From NCBI GenBank assembly GCA_035610365.1, contig CM069438.1:49038837-49102836 (forward strand): a DNA stretch of 64,000 nt, given 5' to 3'. Positions 20,771 through 32,279 of this stretch are shown one piece after another. Under the pieces are notes generated by a model. That model did no database searches, was not told where the DNA came from, and was given only the letters and a program-made list of their open reading frames with translations. Numbering within the stretch: the first letter of the stretch is position 1; the number at the start of each line of letters is the position of its first letter. This stretch comes from Aquatica leii (lineage: Eukaryota; Arthropoda; Insecta; Coleoptera; Lampyridae). A program made the translations under genes and the position numbers.

Positions 20771-23700
20771 CTCAGGTTTTGTTCCACTGTTATAAGTTTT
20801 TATAAGTATCTTAGCAATTATTTAAAACAAGTATTCTAATTGCCATTTCTGGAAATTTCGACCAAAAGGAGTTATTAAAAAAAATACTTAAAATATAAAT
20901 AAAGCTTAAGAGCAATATATTCACAATGTTATATAAATGTGTTCAAAGATAGTCCCAGTTTACACTGCTAACCATTTCAATCGAATTAACCGAGGCGTCC
21001 CGTTTTTTGTTGAGTTGAGTGTACATTTTTTAACCGAACGAATAATACGCATAAATCCGTTTAAAACTATTAAAATAATTTTCACTATGTTTATTCATTT
21101 GTAAAAAAAAAAATTATATATAAAAAAATATGTAAACGCGATTACGCTTTTGCCGTTCGGTATTGATCCTTTTGCGTAATTTTCTGAACGTAAAAAGCAT
21201 TTTATAAAAAGAAAATGATTTGCAATTTACGCAAATTGCTTTAAAATCAGAATAAATGATCGAAAAAACAATTTGCAATTGAAAAATCTCGGCAATTTTG
21301 ACTTTAGCCGAATAAACATTAACTAAATTTTAATTAAGCATTTTTTGTCGTCGTTTATTGCAGTCATTAACCACAAAATCGTTTATACAAAGGATGTGAG
21401 AGTTTCTTTTGCTTTTCCACTTAACCCAGTTAATAATCTAATCCGTATAATTAAAATTTAACAGTTCACTAAAACACTTCATTATATCAATGCAAAGTCC
21501 TTTTAACAATGCCACTTAAATTTCAACCCTAGATATAAATTGTCTTTTAGTAGTGTTAATAGCAAAATTAACTAAATTACTTCAATTACAACACTTTATT
21601 AAAGAGTTTTGTATAAACACTTAAACTCGAATGGGTTTGTCATACACAGGCTGGAGGACGCTTATAGTACTTTGTTCAAGGTATTTAGTGGCGGGTTCGC
21701 TGGGTGCACAAGAGCTCTACAACCCTGTGAAATTCAACACTTGCCACGTAATTTATATGTTTACATTTGCTTTTGTACTTCATTATGCATACGGGAGGGA
21801 ATGCTTATACTATACTTCTGACGATTGGAGGTTTTACTAAGAGAAATATTTTCAAAAACCCTCATATGTGGGTTTGCCTTTTCTCGCCACCGCTTTCTGT
21901 GGACGCGTTTTCTGCGTTTTAATGAACTCGTTGCAAAACTTACTTTGCAAATTAACTTTGCCACCAACGGTAGACACACGCAACCGAGATTTAGAAAGTG
22001 TCTTGTTTTCAAAGTTATGTAAGAACATATACAACAAAATTATCTTGCCTCCAAAATAATTACTTTAATTCTAAGTATATAACGCGCTGAAATAGTTGAC
22101 TAATTCGTTTTAAATTAAAGACATTTCTACATAAATTGTGTGTTATTATCTAAAGTTTCGTGTAAAGCAATAAAATAGAAAATAGTTAAAAATTACTTTA
22201 GCGAATATTAACGTAAGTGGTTAATAAAGTCTATATTTGGGTTTTATCGTCTCTAATAACATTAGAAGTTTTAATGAAAGGTAAAATTAGTTCAGAATTT
22301 AGAACATGTATTTGGAATGGCAAAATTTGGATCAAATTACTAAATTACGCATCGGTTTTGTATGGTTTTAGGCGAAACAATTTTTTTTGTTAAAGTTTTC
22401 GGTGATATAATGCATTACATATATTGCATCTGCAATTCTGCATTAATAGCAACTAGAAAAATACAAACTTGGTTTAATTTCTACGAGATGACGTTAACCA
22501 AAAACTTATATATTTAATTAGGTCAAATTTCTTTTGTGTAATTGTGGGAACCGGAGTATCCTAGCTCTGAGGATTTTTAAACAAAGCAAACAGCTATCTA
22601 CTGGTTTTTGCTGGTGTTTTTGTCATACGTATTTTACGTTTAACAAATGTAAAAATTACTGCCAAGTAAAAGAAAAAGGAGTACTTACAGTTGTCCGTGC
22701 GGATAGCTATCGGCACGCTCTAACCATCCCCTGAAATCACTAAGGAAATGAAAGGAAATTAGATATAGGATCGTATCACAATTAAATTGTTTATTGACAA
22801 ACAGTCATGTGTCAAGCATCTTAGTGGTTTTTACTAATCTTAATGCAGGCGCGTTTCCAAGATTCTTTAAACACCACACTAATTATAAATATGAGCAATT
22901 GTCTCAGATTGTTTAGGAAGTGACATAATTGTGCTTTTAATTATAGCCTCTAGCCATTTGTATACTACTATTTTGGCATTTTAATTTTTAAATTTACCGC
23001 CATTTTACTGTATACGCTCATCACAAGCCACCATCTTACTTCAGCCATTTGCTTTTTTTAAATTTACCGCCATTTCACACACCTTTACACGATCTTTTTA
23101 CACTTCTACCACGTCTTCAACAACTTCTTCCTCATGACGACCTTCAACCCTGTTGGTCTACTAGAAGTTATCGAGAACATACTTATCTTAACTACTGTAA
23201 TAAATTAATCATGAATCCTTCGAAACTGGCTCAAGACGTCGCGGTGTTGTAAATCGCTATGACAATTACGGGAAAATCAACGTACATCGCAAAAATATGA
23301 GTCAAATGTTTACCCCAGGAAAACTTTTACAAAAACAGCAACAATACCCCCATTTATAACACATATGCTTGTGAAATTTTAGAAGTGAAAACTCCGCTAG
23401 GCGCTTACGTTAGAACATACATGTGAAGTGTACCACAGTCGTCGGAAGAATAGATTCAATTTGACATTTTATTTCTGCCCTTGCGACGAAAAGCGGGGAT
23501 TCCGAGAATAAATTCTATACAAGGGACAAACATCATACTAACACATTTGTAACGTAACAACTTGACTTGTTCATATAAACGGAGGTTTACATTATGAATT
23601 TATTTACCATAGCTAAAAGAATCAAGTTACAATGAAAGACCCAAAAACGCTAGAAACAATAAAGATGATTTTGTAGAACTCAAACATCGAAATATATAAA

Positions 23701-23789
23701 AAAAAATAGTAAAATGCAAGATTAAATATAATGAATTGCACGTTTATTTTTTTAGGCGCGGTGCTCATCATGGCAACATTGAGGAACAC
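20771..23789. other. Mostly unrecognised AT-rich sequence
   Basis: No known family was identified. A less AT-rich island at about 21630-22060 is open in several frames on both strands (for example a 69-codon plus frame at 21631-21840) but resembles no protein I know. Two copies of TTTAAATTTACCGCCATTT lie at about 22985-23006 and 23055-23075. The low-coordinate end may contain more piggyBac-element sequence. Confidence 0.35.
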
Positions 23790-24197
23790 ACTGGGCGACT
23801 TCTAAACGGTTTTAGTCCTTTTAGAATGTTTCGTTTGTTTTGCTTTAGTGTGCCCACAACTGTTATGTTTTTTCCCTAGCAAATAGATAGCTAATGGAAC
23901 ATTTGTGAAGAAATTATCTGTCGCAAAATTCTGCTCAGAATTATAAACTCTATGGACTAATGTTTGAGTTTTTTATGCGGTGGTTTATCAGGTTGCCGTC
24001 TCACATAATCAATGCATTAATAAGGGATCCGGATTTGGATTCACACATCCAACATATCTTGAAGTCATTGTAAGTTTTCTAGGAATACACTGTAGCAATC
24101 TGCAGCGATTTCGGTAACTAACAAGCTGCTCATTAATTGTTACGTTTTGATCAGGTATAATACACGTCTTGCCTCGTTTAATAAAATACCTCAAATA
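23790..24197 (-). pseudogene. piggyBac-like transposase fragment
   Basis: The minus strand opens at 24194 with QNVTINEQLVSYRNRCR followed by LLQCIPRK, matching the piggyBac block that carries the first catalytic Asp (TIDEQ). Here the Asp is Asn. After a frame change the strand gives NFATDNFFTNVPLAIYL, the DN(W/F)FTS..LA block with the second Asp kept, and then a KAKQTKH segment. About 130 residues remain of a family that usually has around 600. Repeat A3 cuts it on one side. A cut-and-paste DNA transposase, now dead. Confidence 0.8.
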
Positions 24198-24203
24198 TAA
24201 GAT

Positions 24204-24852
24204 TGTTACGCTGGTTTCCGTGTAAAAAAAAATTAACCAACGGCTAAGACAGTTGTTCCCGGAGAGGGAGTCGCAGGCTTTGTGATGCGAAATTATGGAT
24301 TAAATCTAAAAAGGTGCCAAAACGATGAAAGATTAAATTATGGAGGTATCGTTTAACTCTACCCGCAACTGGAAAAGAACAAATAACACAACAGAAGTGA
24401 GAACACAAAAAATATATTTATTGTATCGCAAGACCAGTTGAAGTAGACAATGATAGTACATAAGTATAATTATATAAACGTTGTAAACAATATTACATGG
24501 GTTGATATCACAGGCCAGTTAAGTTACACCATTGACTGGGCAATACGTCGCACATCAAAGCGCCCTAATCGGTCTAACTTTTACATTTACCGAAGGCGTG
24601 ACTACTTTATTAAGTTAAATTACAGGAATACAAAAATCAAAAGTATACAGAATCAAAGCGCACCAGATAAGTATGTGACACACAAAGAAGAGTTTAACAT
24701 TAATTGTGATTAAAACCTAGTATGCACGTATGGCCATTCCAATAATCGACATGACCAACGAAGTAGTACTGGTGTAAATAGAAAATGTAATACTTACAGT
24801 TGTGTATTATTCAGTAGGGGATTAGCTAATTCCGTACCAGTATGACCTAAAA
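24204..24852. mobile_element. Repeat A3, 3' part replaced by repeat C2
   Basis: Third copy of family A, beginning TGTTACGCTGG and collinear with A1 up to CCGTACCAGTATGACCTAAAA, where C2 starts. The GGCGCCA site reads GGTGCCA at about 24313. It abuts the piggyBac fragment, which it probably entered. The 87-codon frame at 24450-24713 lies inside the repeat and is not recognised. Confidence 0.7.
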
Positions 24853-25540
24853 GTTGTGACGCTTACTCCAGATGAAACTGCTTAGCTGCAATAGAAAGCT
24901 AGTGAACGGTACAGTTCTCGGGCACCAGATTTGTTCGAGGAGTTTACTCTCTTCTTCGACGGTATTGTCCGGGTAACTGCATTGAAGACACGGTTGTCCA
25001 GGGCTTCAAACGGACCTAAAAACGGAGCGAGGCGACGGAAATAAAACACACGATAAGTAAATAAAAATAACTTTATTTGTTTTCAAAATAAATTATTAAT
25101 GGGCGGTGTAGTCGACGAGAGCGGAAGCGACGGCTACAACCAAGCAAGCGTAAGGTAATCTATAAACCAATGATTGATTAGCGTGCGTTCGGCAAGCGGT
25201 GACGTCGGTGACTAAGCAAACAAGCATGCAACACGGTATCACTCTCCGTTGGATCGGTAGACAAGGTTACTCGGGTTTGAAGCTTAGGTGGAGGAGAAGG
25301 GATTTGAACACGTTACTGGATGGGGTATCCGCAGACCAAAGCCAAACACTACGGAAACGACGTGTTGACGGCGTATTTGCAGGTCAAAGCCAAACACTAC
25401 GAATACGACGCCCGGTAAAGGATAGAGAAAGGCGTATCCGCAAGCCAAAGCCAAACACTACGGATACGACGTGTTGACGGCGTATTTGCAGGACAAAGCC
25501 AAATACTACGTATACGACGCCCGGTAAAGGATAGAGGAAG
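24853..25540. mobile_element. Repeat C2, inserted in A3 and truncated
   Basis: Begins TGTGACGCTTACTCC and matches C1 (4945-5864) up to the tandem units, after which it stops at about 25540. The C1 sequence beyond those units is absent. Its GGCGCCA site reads GGCACCA at about 24927. It lies directly behind A3, so it is younger than A3. Open frames at 25199-25594 come from the tandem units. Confidence 0.68.
25325..25540. repeat. Alternating tandem units inside C2
   Basis: Four units, each with CAAAGCCAAA(C/T)ACTACG, alternate between a short type ending GACGTGTTGAC (about 48 bp) and a long type ending CGCCCGGTAAAGGATAGAG (about 61 bp), giving a composite period near 110 bp repeated twice. Confidence 0.8.
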
Positions 25541-25579
25541 GAATAAATTTATTAAATTGTTTGTGCTATTATACAGTAT

Positions 25580-25622
25580 CTGAAGATGGCCCATCGTTTA
25601 TTAATTAAGGCCGAAACATGTC
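25580..25622 (+). other. CTGANGA-stem-GAAAC motif, likely 3' end of a lost retroelement
   Basis: CTGAAGA (25580-25586), then GGCC (25588-25591) and GGCC (25609-25612) able to pair, then GAAAC (25613-25617) and ATGTC. The arrangement recurs at 33005 and, inverted, at 55166. It resembles the core order of a hammerhead ribozyme but has an extra base before the stem. Activity is not claimed. Confidence 0.45.
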
Positions 25623-27570
25623 ATTAATTGAATATTAAAAATATTGGTTTGACAAGGTTATTTTTTTAATTTATTTATTTTTGTTTTAATTATGTCAATT
25701 GTGACATTAGTAAAGCGACTCATTAAAAAAATGTGATTAAAAATGCAACGCTTTACATTTTTATTACTTTGGAATCTATTTGATCTAAAATTCAAATTTA
25801 TTTTATTTTAATCTATCTCGTGTTTTGCGCTTTGTTTACATACTAATGAAGAATTCGTTTTTAAAAGAAATTAAATGGTTTTCATTAAAGTTTGTTAAGA
25901 TAACAAAACATTCAACAATTTCTCAACTTGACCCGATGTGTATCTGTAAATTAACAATTACTTCACATACTGATTTTACAACTAGAAACGAAAGATTTAA
26001 AATGTGACTTCTATTTAAATTGCAAGCAGACATGCCGCTCTACTATATATCAATAATAAAAATATGTCATTTTTTATCTATCGAATTATAGTGATACTTT
26101 ATGTGTGTCATTTACTTCATGGTCTGTCAGTAATGTAATCTTTTTTTTGTGATTTAGTTCTCGTTTCTTTGTTATCAACGATTAACCTTATGTTCCAAAT
26201 TTAAATTCACTAGGGTTGTGAACCTGGCGCCCTTATTGCAACAACCATTCACATTATCTACGTCATTCAATCTGGACTGGTCACCATCATCAAAAATTAA
26301 ATGGAAAAGGATTTGTGATCATGAATAAATATATTCTAAGTAACTTGTAAATCACAAAAACACTAAACTGTAACTAATTAGTTTTAATTAAGTTTCATAC
26401 CAATTAACGTATTATTTAAAACGCGTGTTTAATAACATCTAGTGCGCTCAGAATAAATAGCAAAGTAGTACCTATTTGGAAACACATTGAGATTCACGTC
26501 CACTGACTGTCATTTTTTGCTTAGATACGTTTGAGAGCATTCGGATAAATGTAAAATTTTCTCTAGACATCATCAATTTTAGAGCCAAAGTGGAACTTTC
26601 AGAAATTTAGCCAGACTTTGATTGAATACGCTTGGATTAAATAAATCATTAAATGATTAAATAAACAATTTATATGGCGTGATTCCTGACAATTGCTTCA
26701 CCACACTCTAACTACTTGATGCGCATTTAAAAAACACAAAATTAAATGATACTGGATTTTACCCGAGTTTTATGGCGGTTCACAGTTCTACAGCTTCTGA
26801 GATTATGACATGATTTGAGCTACGTTTTCACATCCTTTCAGATGTAAAAGTTGCAAAGTGGAGATTTCATCTTTGGAAATGTGCATCTACTGTTTAAAAA
26901 TTGAATTTTTTAACAGTTTGTCACGTTCGCGATTCCTTGTCATATCTAAAGAAAACTTACAGCAGATTGGACTTGCAATAAAAACATTTTGCGACGCAAA
27001 ATAATCGACATGCTTTTTTATTAAATTCTCTTTTTTTACCGATTCCACAATTCTTTCTCCTATTAATATTAAACAAATGCGCTATTGACTATAAAAAAAC
27101 ATTAAAGAAATGAACTCTAGTTTAACATGAATCCTTTCTCTAGTCTTCATAGATTTATAACGCTAATAATCTTTACAATTGATTGACTGTTCATACAATT
27201 TCGACATTCATAATTTGCTCAAATTTTATTTTACCTACTTTCGTCTTATGTTGATAACTTTACGGTGAAATCGCTTATGATTTAAACTAGTAATTACTGA
27301 TAGTTTTTATTATAAAACTTTATAAATCAGGTTTATTAAATTATTTTGTTTACGCAATTTAAAATTTGAACATAAATTATCGGTTTAGTAGTGTGTTTCG
27401 GTCGAGTTGCTTTTGGTGACCACCGCGGCTTTTTTTTGCCGCTAAGGGTAGCTTTGTCGATGTTGTAATATTACACCAGCATCAAAACCGCCAACATTTT
27501 TGTATTGAAATGATTTGCTTAATAATTTAAAATAACCAATAAACATTTTTATAGAGAACAAAATTTACTA
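25623..27570. other. No recognisable feature
   Basis: AT-rich, without coding or repeat signal, apart from an isolated TGGCGCCC at 26225-26232 preceded by GTGAACC, which could mark an LTR/primer-binding junction. A 60-codon frame at 25825-26007 is not recognised. Confidence 0.35.
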
Positions 27571-27709
27571 TAAAAAAGTCGGCTGAGGGGTACAATTACG
27601 TTTAATAGTTTAGAAGTTACAAGTGTGCAAAGCACGAAAATTACATTAAAACTCTGTAACTCTTAAACTATTAGATATAATTATACACTCCCGCGGACTT
27701 TTTTGTAAC
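27571..27709. repeat. Foldback element with arms of about 50 bp
   Basis: The left arm at 27571-27620 (AAAAAGTCGGCTGAGGGG ... AGTTTAGAAGTTAC) pairs imperfectly with the right arm at 27656-27709 (GTAACTCTTAAACT ... CGCGGACTTTTTTG). The loop is about 35 bp. It could be a small MITE or a structured transcript. No target duplication was identified. Confidence 0.6.
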
Positions 27710-28172
27710 AAAGTTTGTGCTCAATAAATTGTTTATGTGCAATTTTCATCTATATTGTGTAACATAAAACGAATCATAACGAATATCTTGTTTAATAATA
27801 ATAAACACTGCATCCGAAATATACAAAAATTTAAGTGAAATTGGGTACCACCGCAAGTTCCAGATTTGTTTTATCTGAGCGTTTCATCGTTTCGTTACAC
27901 GAGCCTTCGAATCAAGCTCCCTATAAGTGTTTTCAACGCTTAAAATCCAAGACAATAATTTTAAAAGTGCATTCTAGATACAGTAGTTTAGACAAAGATG
28001 AAATAAATAATCATGGCTCTTTCAGGTTTACGTTGTATTGTAGTGTAAACTGACATATAATCTCAAATATTGCATTATTTAAATCTACATTTACTACATT
28101 ACATTTTATTCACATACGAGAGCATATTAAAAACAAAAGCTTCCACAGCCACAACTTTTATAATGACGAACC
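27710..28172. other. No recognisable feature
   Basis: A 72-codon plus frame at 27835-28053 has no family resemblance. Confidence 0.3.
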
Positions 28173-28975
28173 AGGCCGTGTCAAAAGTAGTTTGCCATTT
28201 ACATTAAGTATTTGTACATAACTCTCCCTTGTTCAGATTCTGAGCAGCATCGCGTTTGCGCACGACAGCTCTCAACATAGCGATCGGCATATATGTGCGG
28301 TGTGCGAAGGGTTTAGCGCTCATTCACATCTATTGAAGATTGAATAAGTACTGTTAAAAGGTAGACAAGGACTGTGAAAGATGCAAATCCTGCTGAAACT
28401 AGAAGTGGCTCTTGTAAAAGAACTGGTTACTAAGAATCGATGGAGTAAACAAACTGACATTGCGAACAACTTATGACTCAATATAAAGCAGAAAGTGATG
28501 CTTTTCTCCACAGAATTGTGACTTCTGACGAGTCGGAAATCCCAGTCTATAGAGTACAAACATAAGGGTTCGCCACAACCAAAAAAAATTCAAAGAACTT
28601 CTATCTGGCGGGAAAGTCATGATTACCGTGTTCCGGGATTGCAATGGCATAGTTTACATGACGTAGGGTTTTTCTAGACCAAATGTTATTTTTGCATCAA
28701 TACAACGCACGGCCTCACACAAGTCAGAGAACGCAAGTAGTACTTGAGAAGCTTAGGTTTCATGACGTTTTACCTCATCTATCTTATAGTCTGGATTTTG
28801 CACCTTGTGATTTTTTCTTTTTCCAAAGCTTAAGGAATATCTTAAGGGCAAGTGTTTCTCTTCGGATGCAGAAGTGATAACACAGGTGAGGAAATGGTAC
28901 CGTGTAAAGTCTTCAGACCTTTTCCGTGGTGGACTTACAAAACGACTATGTGGAAAAGTGAACTAAGCTATCGTC
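28173..28975 (+). pseudogene. mariner-family transposase, frameshifted
   Basis: The plus strand shows FLHRIVTSDESE, the block with the first catalytic Asp (DES), then GKVMITVFRDCNGIVYM, and then HQYNARPHTSQRTQVVLEK, where the second catalytic Asp (DNARPHT is usual) is Tyr. LDFAPCDFFFF follows, holding the third Asp at the DD34D spacing. About 200 residues of a roughly 340-residue enzyme are traceable in three frames from about 28430 to 28900. A possible left terminal repeat, GGCCGTGTCAAAAGTAGTTT, begins near 28173. The right end seems lost where Copia sequence starts. Dead by frameshifts, stops and the Asp loss. Confidence 0.83.
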
Positions 28976-28984
28976 GACATAAAC

Positions 28985-29450
28985 CAAACGACCTTTGAAT
29001 TTTTGATTCCCATCTGAAAGCTCTTTTACTTTTAAAACCCATTGATTTTGAATTATTTTAGCATTTTTAGGAAGATGTACAAGCTCCCACGTGTTGTTCT
29101 CTGCATGAGCTGAGTTTCTCTTTTATAGCTGCTAACCACTCTTTAGAATGTTTTGACTCCATAGCCTCATTATAGGAAGTTGGGGTTATCTTAGAACTAT
29201 AAATTTCTACCAATGATGCGTATTTACCATTGTTCAACCACGCTGGCAACGATCGCTCTCGACTACTACGTCGCAACAGCGGTTTCTCTTTCGTAGCAGA
29301 AGATTCTTCTTCCGGCGAGACATCATTGTTTGACTCATTGTCAAACCACAAAAAACCTGGCGATTCTAAAACTTCCTTTGAAGCTGTAGGTTTTTTGTCT
29401 TTATAAAATGGATCGGTGTTTACTTGTATGCTGACCTTGGACGTACACAC
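28985..29450 (-). pseudogene. Copia RT N-terminus
   Basis: The frame at 29067-29450 has an acidic, serine-rich linker followed by SYNEAMESKHSKEWLAAIKE, the conserved entry into Copia RT (EA....W..A...E). After a frameshift near 29100 come NTWELVHLP and NQWVLKVK, then KFKGRLVYVDDS. The last part runs on almost directly to YVDD, so most of the fingers and palm between these motifs has been deleted. Confidence 0.82.
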
Positions 29451-29459
29451 TTTTTCGGG

Positions 29460-30244
29460 TTTGAAAAAAAGGTCTCTGCTGCATAAAATTGTACCTTAGG
29501 ATGGTATCCAGATCCTGGAGCTATCTTTGTCATTCACGTACCTGACGAAATGACCGACAACACTTTTATTGCCCCATTTCTTGCAATTTTTGCAACATGG
29601 ACGTAGCATTCCGTTCCAAAGACTTAAATGATTCAATTTGGTCATTTTGTAACCAGTCCATAATTCCAAAGATTCAATCCATGTATTTGAGTCTTACTGG
29701 AGCGATTGAGTAGATATGTAGCTCTGTAATAGCCTTCTGTTCACAATAACTTTGGCAAAATGCTCACAGCAAGCATTGGTCTCGCAAGCTCTACAATGGT
29801 TGTGTTTTTGCGTTCTGCAACCCCATTTTAATGTGGATTCTATGGCGAATCTAAACGAAATATTAATCCACGAGATGATAAAATTTTTCGTACCGGTGTA
29901 CAAATAAATTCGGAACCTTTGTCTGTCAAAAATACCTTTATAGTATGATTAGCATTCTTGGCCTCGTTCAAAAATTGCTTCAGACAATTTGATACCTAAT
30001 TTTTATGTTCAATGAAAAAAATTCGACGGTATCTACTAAACTCGTCCTTAAATATGAGTATTTTGAACCGCCCACTGAGTTTGAACTCAGGTCCGTTCAC
30101 TTCCGCGTGAATCCGTTCACCGACGACTTTAGGTCTGTACTCGTCACGACTCTTGAAAGGCAAGCGATGCGTCTTACCTAAGGCACAACCATCGCAGTAG
30201 GGTTTAGTTTGCAATTCATTGAGGTTAATACCAACCTGCTTCAA
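29460..30244 (-). pseudogene. Copia integrase
   Basis: The frame at 29996-30244 reads CDGCALGKTHRLPF (the second half of the HHCC zinc site plus the GK..R.PF block), GERIHAEVNGP, where the first catalytic Asp of D,D35E is Glu, and FKDEFSRYR. Beyond a frameshift the minus strand shows TDKGSEF (second Asp) and GVAERKNTTI (catalytic Glu), then LNRSSKT. Stops are scattered throughout. The histidines lie just upstream in ETLGHQNTFH at about 30275. Confidence 0.87.
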
Positions 30245-30249
30245 AACCG

Positions 30250-30760
30250 TCTTGACATGAAATGTGTTTTGATGGCCAAGCGTTTCATGTCATACATACG
30301 ACGTTGTGGCAACATTCACATGGTTTACAGGTTTTAAAACACCCATGCTCATGGTGTAACTTGTATCTTGCCAGCGAGCACTTGCACAAACTTTATTATT
30401 ATGTCTAAATTTAACATAATCTTTAGATATTGTGTATTTGTGTCTAAGTTCAGCGCTCCGATGTACGGAAAACAAACTTCTACCAGAATCTGGTACATAC
30501 CACACGTCTGACATGTAATGTTCACTCCATATATTATTTATTTGCATTTTAATTGCTATACTACCACATCCAAATGCAAGCATAACTTGGTTGTTTGCTA
30601 ATGTAATATTTACAGGAGATACAGAAAGCTTATATAATGTTTTCTTGTTTCGAGAATTTTCTCCGGAGCTATTTTGATTTAATTTTGGACAACGTGCCTT
30701 GAAATGCCCAATTTTACCACAGTTTTGACTTGCCTATTTGCCAACTTTGGCTTTATGCTA
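30250..30760 (-). pseudogene. Copia protease/pre-integrase region and zinc knuckle
   Basis: The frame at 30290-30583 reads MLAFGCGSIAIKM followed by DVWYVPDSGRSLFSVHR, the Copia segment between the protease and integrase zinc site. Upstream, NCGKIGHFKARCPK is the tail of a CCHC knuckle at about 30680-30725, with its first Cys lost by a nearby stop. Confidence 0.8.
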
Positions 30761-31030
30761 TGTCGACTGTTTCCACTTTTTATTAAAAGTTTTTGCTGAA
30801 AACGCTTCTTTATCCGATTTTTTTGTTGAACGTAATTGTATTAAACACAATATTTCAATTAGCCCATTCAAGGTACGACCTTTCAATGCTTCCCAGACAT
30901 TCTGAAATTCATTATATTCAGACCTTAATGTAGACGTAATTCGTCTAATTAACATTTTTTCGGATAAAAAATTTCATTCTGTTTTGCTAATTCTATGTAA
31001 ATCAGCAAAAATCTTTTGCATTTTTAATAT
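30758..31030 (-). pseudogene. Copia Gag C-terminal fragment
   Basis: MLIRRITSTLRSEYNEFQNV and WEALKGRTLNGLIEILCLIQ resemble the L..LP..Y..F...W pattern of Copia Gag. The segment upstream (IFADLHRISKTE, stop) fits the same protein. Confidence 0.65.
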
Positions 31031-31410
31031 GAGTCTCCATAGCCGGTCCCAAGCGCGGTTGAGAAAGGAAGAGGGTGAAAAGCGTAATATTAGTGGCGAG
31101 GGGAACATTAGTGCCAAACTAACGTTTTCAGATAAATCTCACAGAACATAAAGTAACACGATATCGGCTACAATACTACCAAATCCTATCTCAGATGGAG
31201 AAGTGCTAGGGCGAACTTCCTGCGCCCAAATACCGGAACCACTCGGCTAAGGGTAGGACCCCTAACAGAAAAGTTCCTGGCTTTTCAAGTTGGGAGTTGT
31301 GGCATCAGGTTAACCCCTCGAGACACGTTAAAAAAACTAAATGTTAAAAGCCCAATTATTCGCCTCGGAACAGGATGGGAAGATTACGACGAACCAAGCT
31401 AAAACAAAAG

Positions 31411-31790
31411 ACAATGAATTTCGGAACATGGAACGTACAAGGTTTTTCTAGAAATATTAATGAAGTGATAACTGAAAACACAAACCTGAACATAGATATA
31501 ATAATAAAATATGACAATATTGTAGGGCAGCATGGAGAGGATACAATCAATGATAATGGAAACAGATTAATTACTATGTGCAAACAGAACTAACTACGAA
31601 TTTTAAACGGATACTTCCCACACCGAGAGATCCACAAACATATCTGAATACAAAATACGAGAAACCAAAAATCAATTACTGATTATACATTAATTATACA
31701 AAATTGAAATTTAAAACTACAAGATGTCAAAGTATGTAGAGGTGTGAGTTGTGGTAGTGACCATCACCTACTTAGAACAAAAACAGCATT
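31411..31790 (+). pseudogene. RTE-type LINE endonuclease
   Basis: Starts MNFGTWNVQGFSRNINEVI, the first APE endonuclease block (TWNV). It continues with VGQHGEDTINDNGNRLITMC, the N.NG.RL block, and ends with CGSDHHLLRTK at about 31748-31780, the SDH active-site block. The middle of the domain, including the YAPT-type and catalytic Glu segments, is missing between IIIKYDN and VGQHG. Stops break the rest. Confidence 0.78.
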
Positions 31791-32007
31791 CCCAAATAGA
31801 AAGGAAGAGAAGAAGAAGAAAACTCAAAAAATAGATCTCAATAATACAGAAGAACACTATGAGGGCATAAAGGAATGTATACATGCAGCAGGAAATGAAG
31901 CTCCAAGACGATATCAACGAAATAGGAAACAACGAAATCCTTATTGGTGGGATGAAGATATACAGAATGAAATAGAAGATAAAAGAAAAAATATTCTAAA
32001 TACTTAA
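31744..32007 (+). pseudogene. RTE-type LINE linker
   Basis: Open frame running from the SDH block into a lysine-rich linker with NPYWWDEDIQNEIEDK, the WW..E....I..K segment that precedes LINE RT. It is continued in other frames to about 32240 (KIIYKEAQ-like and ESW-like pieces). Confidence 0.7.
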
Positions 32008-32279
32008 ACACTAAACGAAAAGAACATAAAATAATTTATAAAGAAGCACAAGCTAAAGTTAGAAAAATGATTTGTAAAAAGAAAAATGAAGCATGGGAGG
32101 AAAGTTGTACAAAAATAAATACATACATAAGGAGAAGGAAAAGCACAGAGAGTTGGAAAATAATAAAAAAACTAAGACAAGACAAAAAAGAGATATCATA
32201 AATGGGACGACTACTTCAAAGAACTATTAACAGAGAAGAGATCACAGGTCAAGCAAGAAAATGACATAACCCAGAGCAA

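Larger units (their letters stand above)
28985..31030 (-). mobile_element. Ty1/Copia retrotransposon remnant
   Basis: The minus strand carries, from high to low coordinate, Gag, a zinc knuckle, the protease/pre-integrase region, integrase and the start of RT. This is the Copia order, with integrase before RT. No LTR was recognised. Gag N-terminus, most of RT and RNase H are missing. The element lies between mariner and an RTE-type LINE with no unassigned gap on the right side. Confidence 0.87.
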
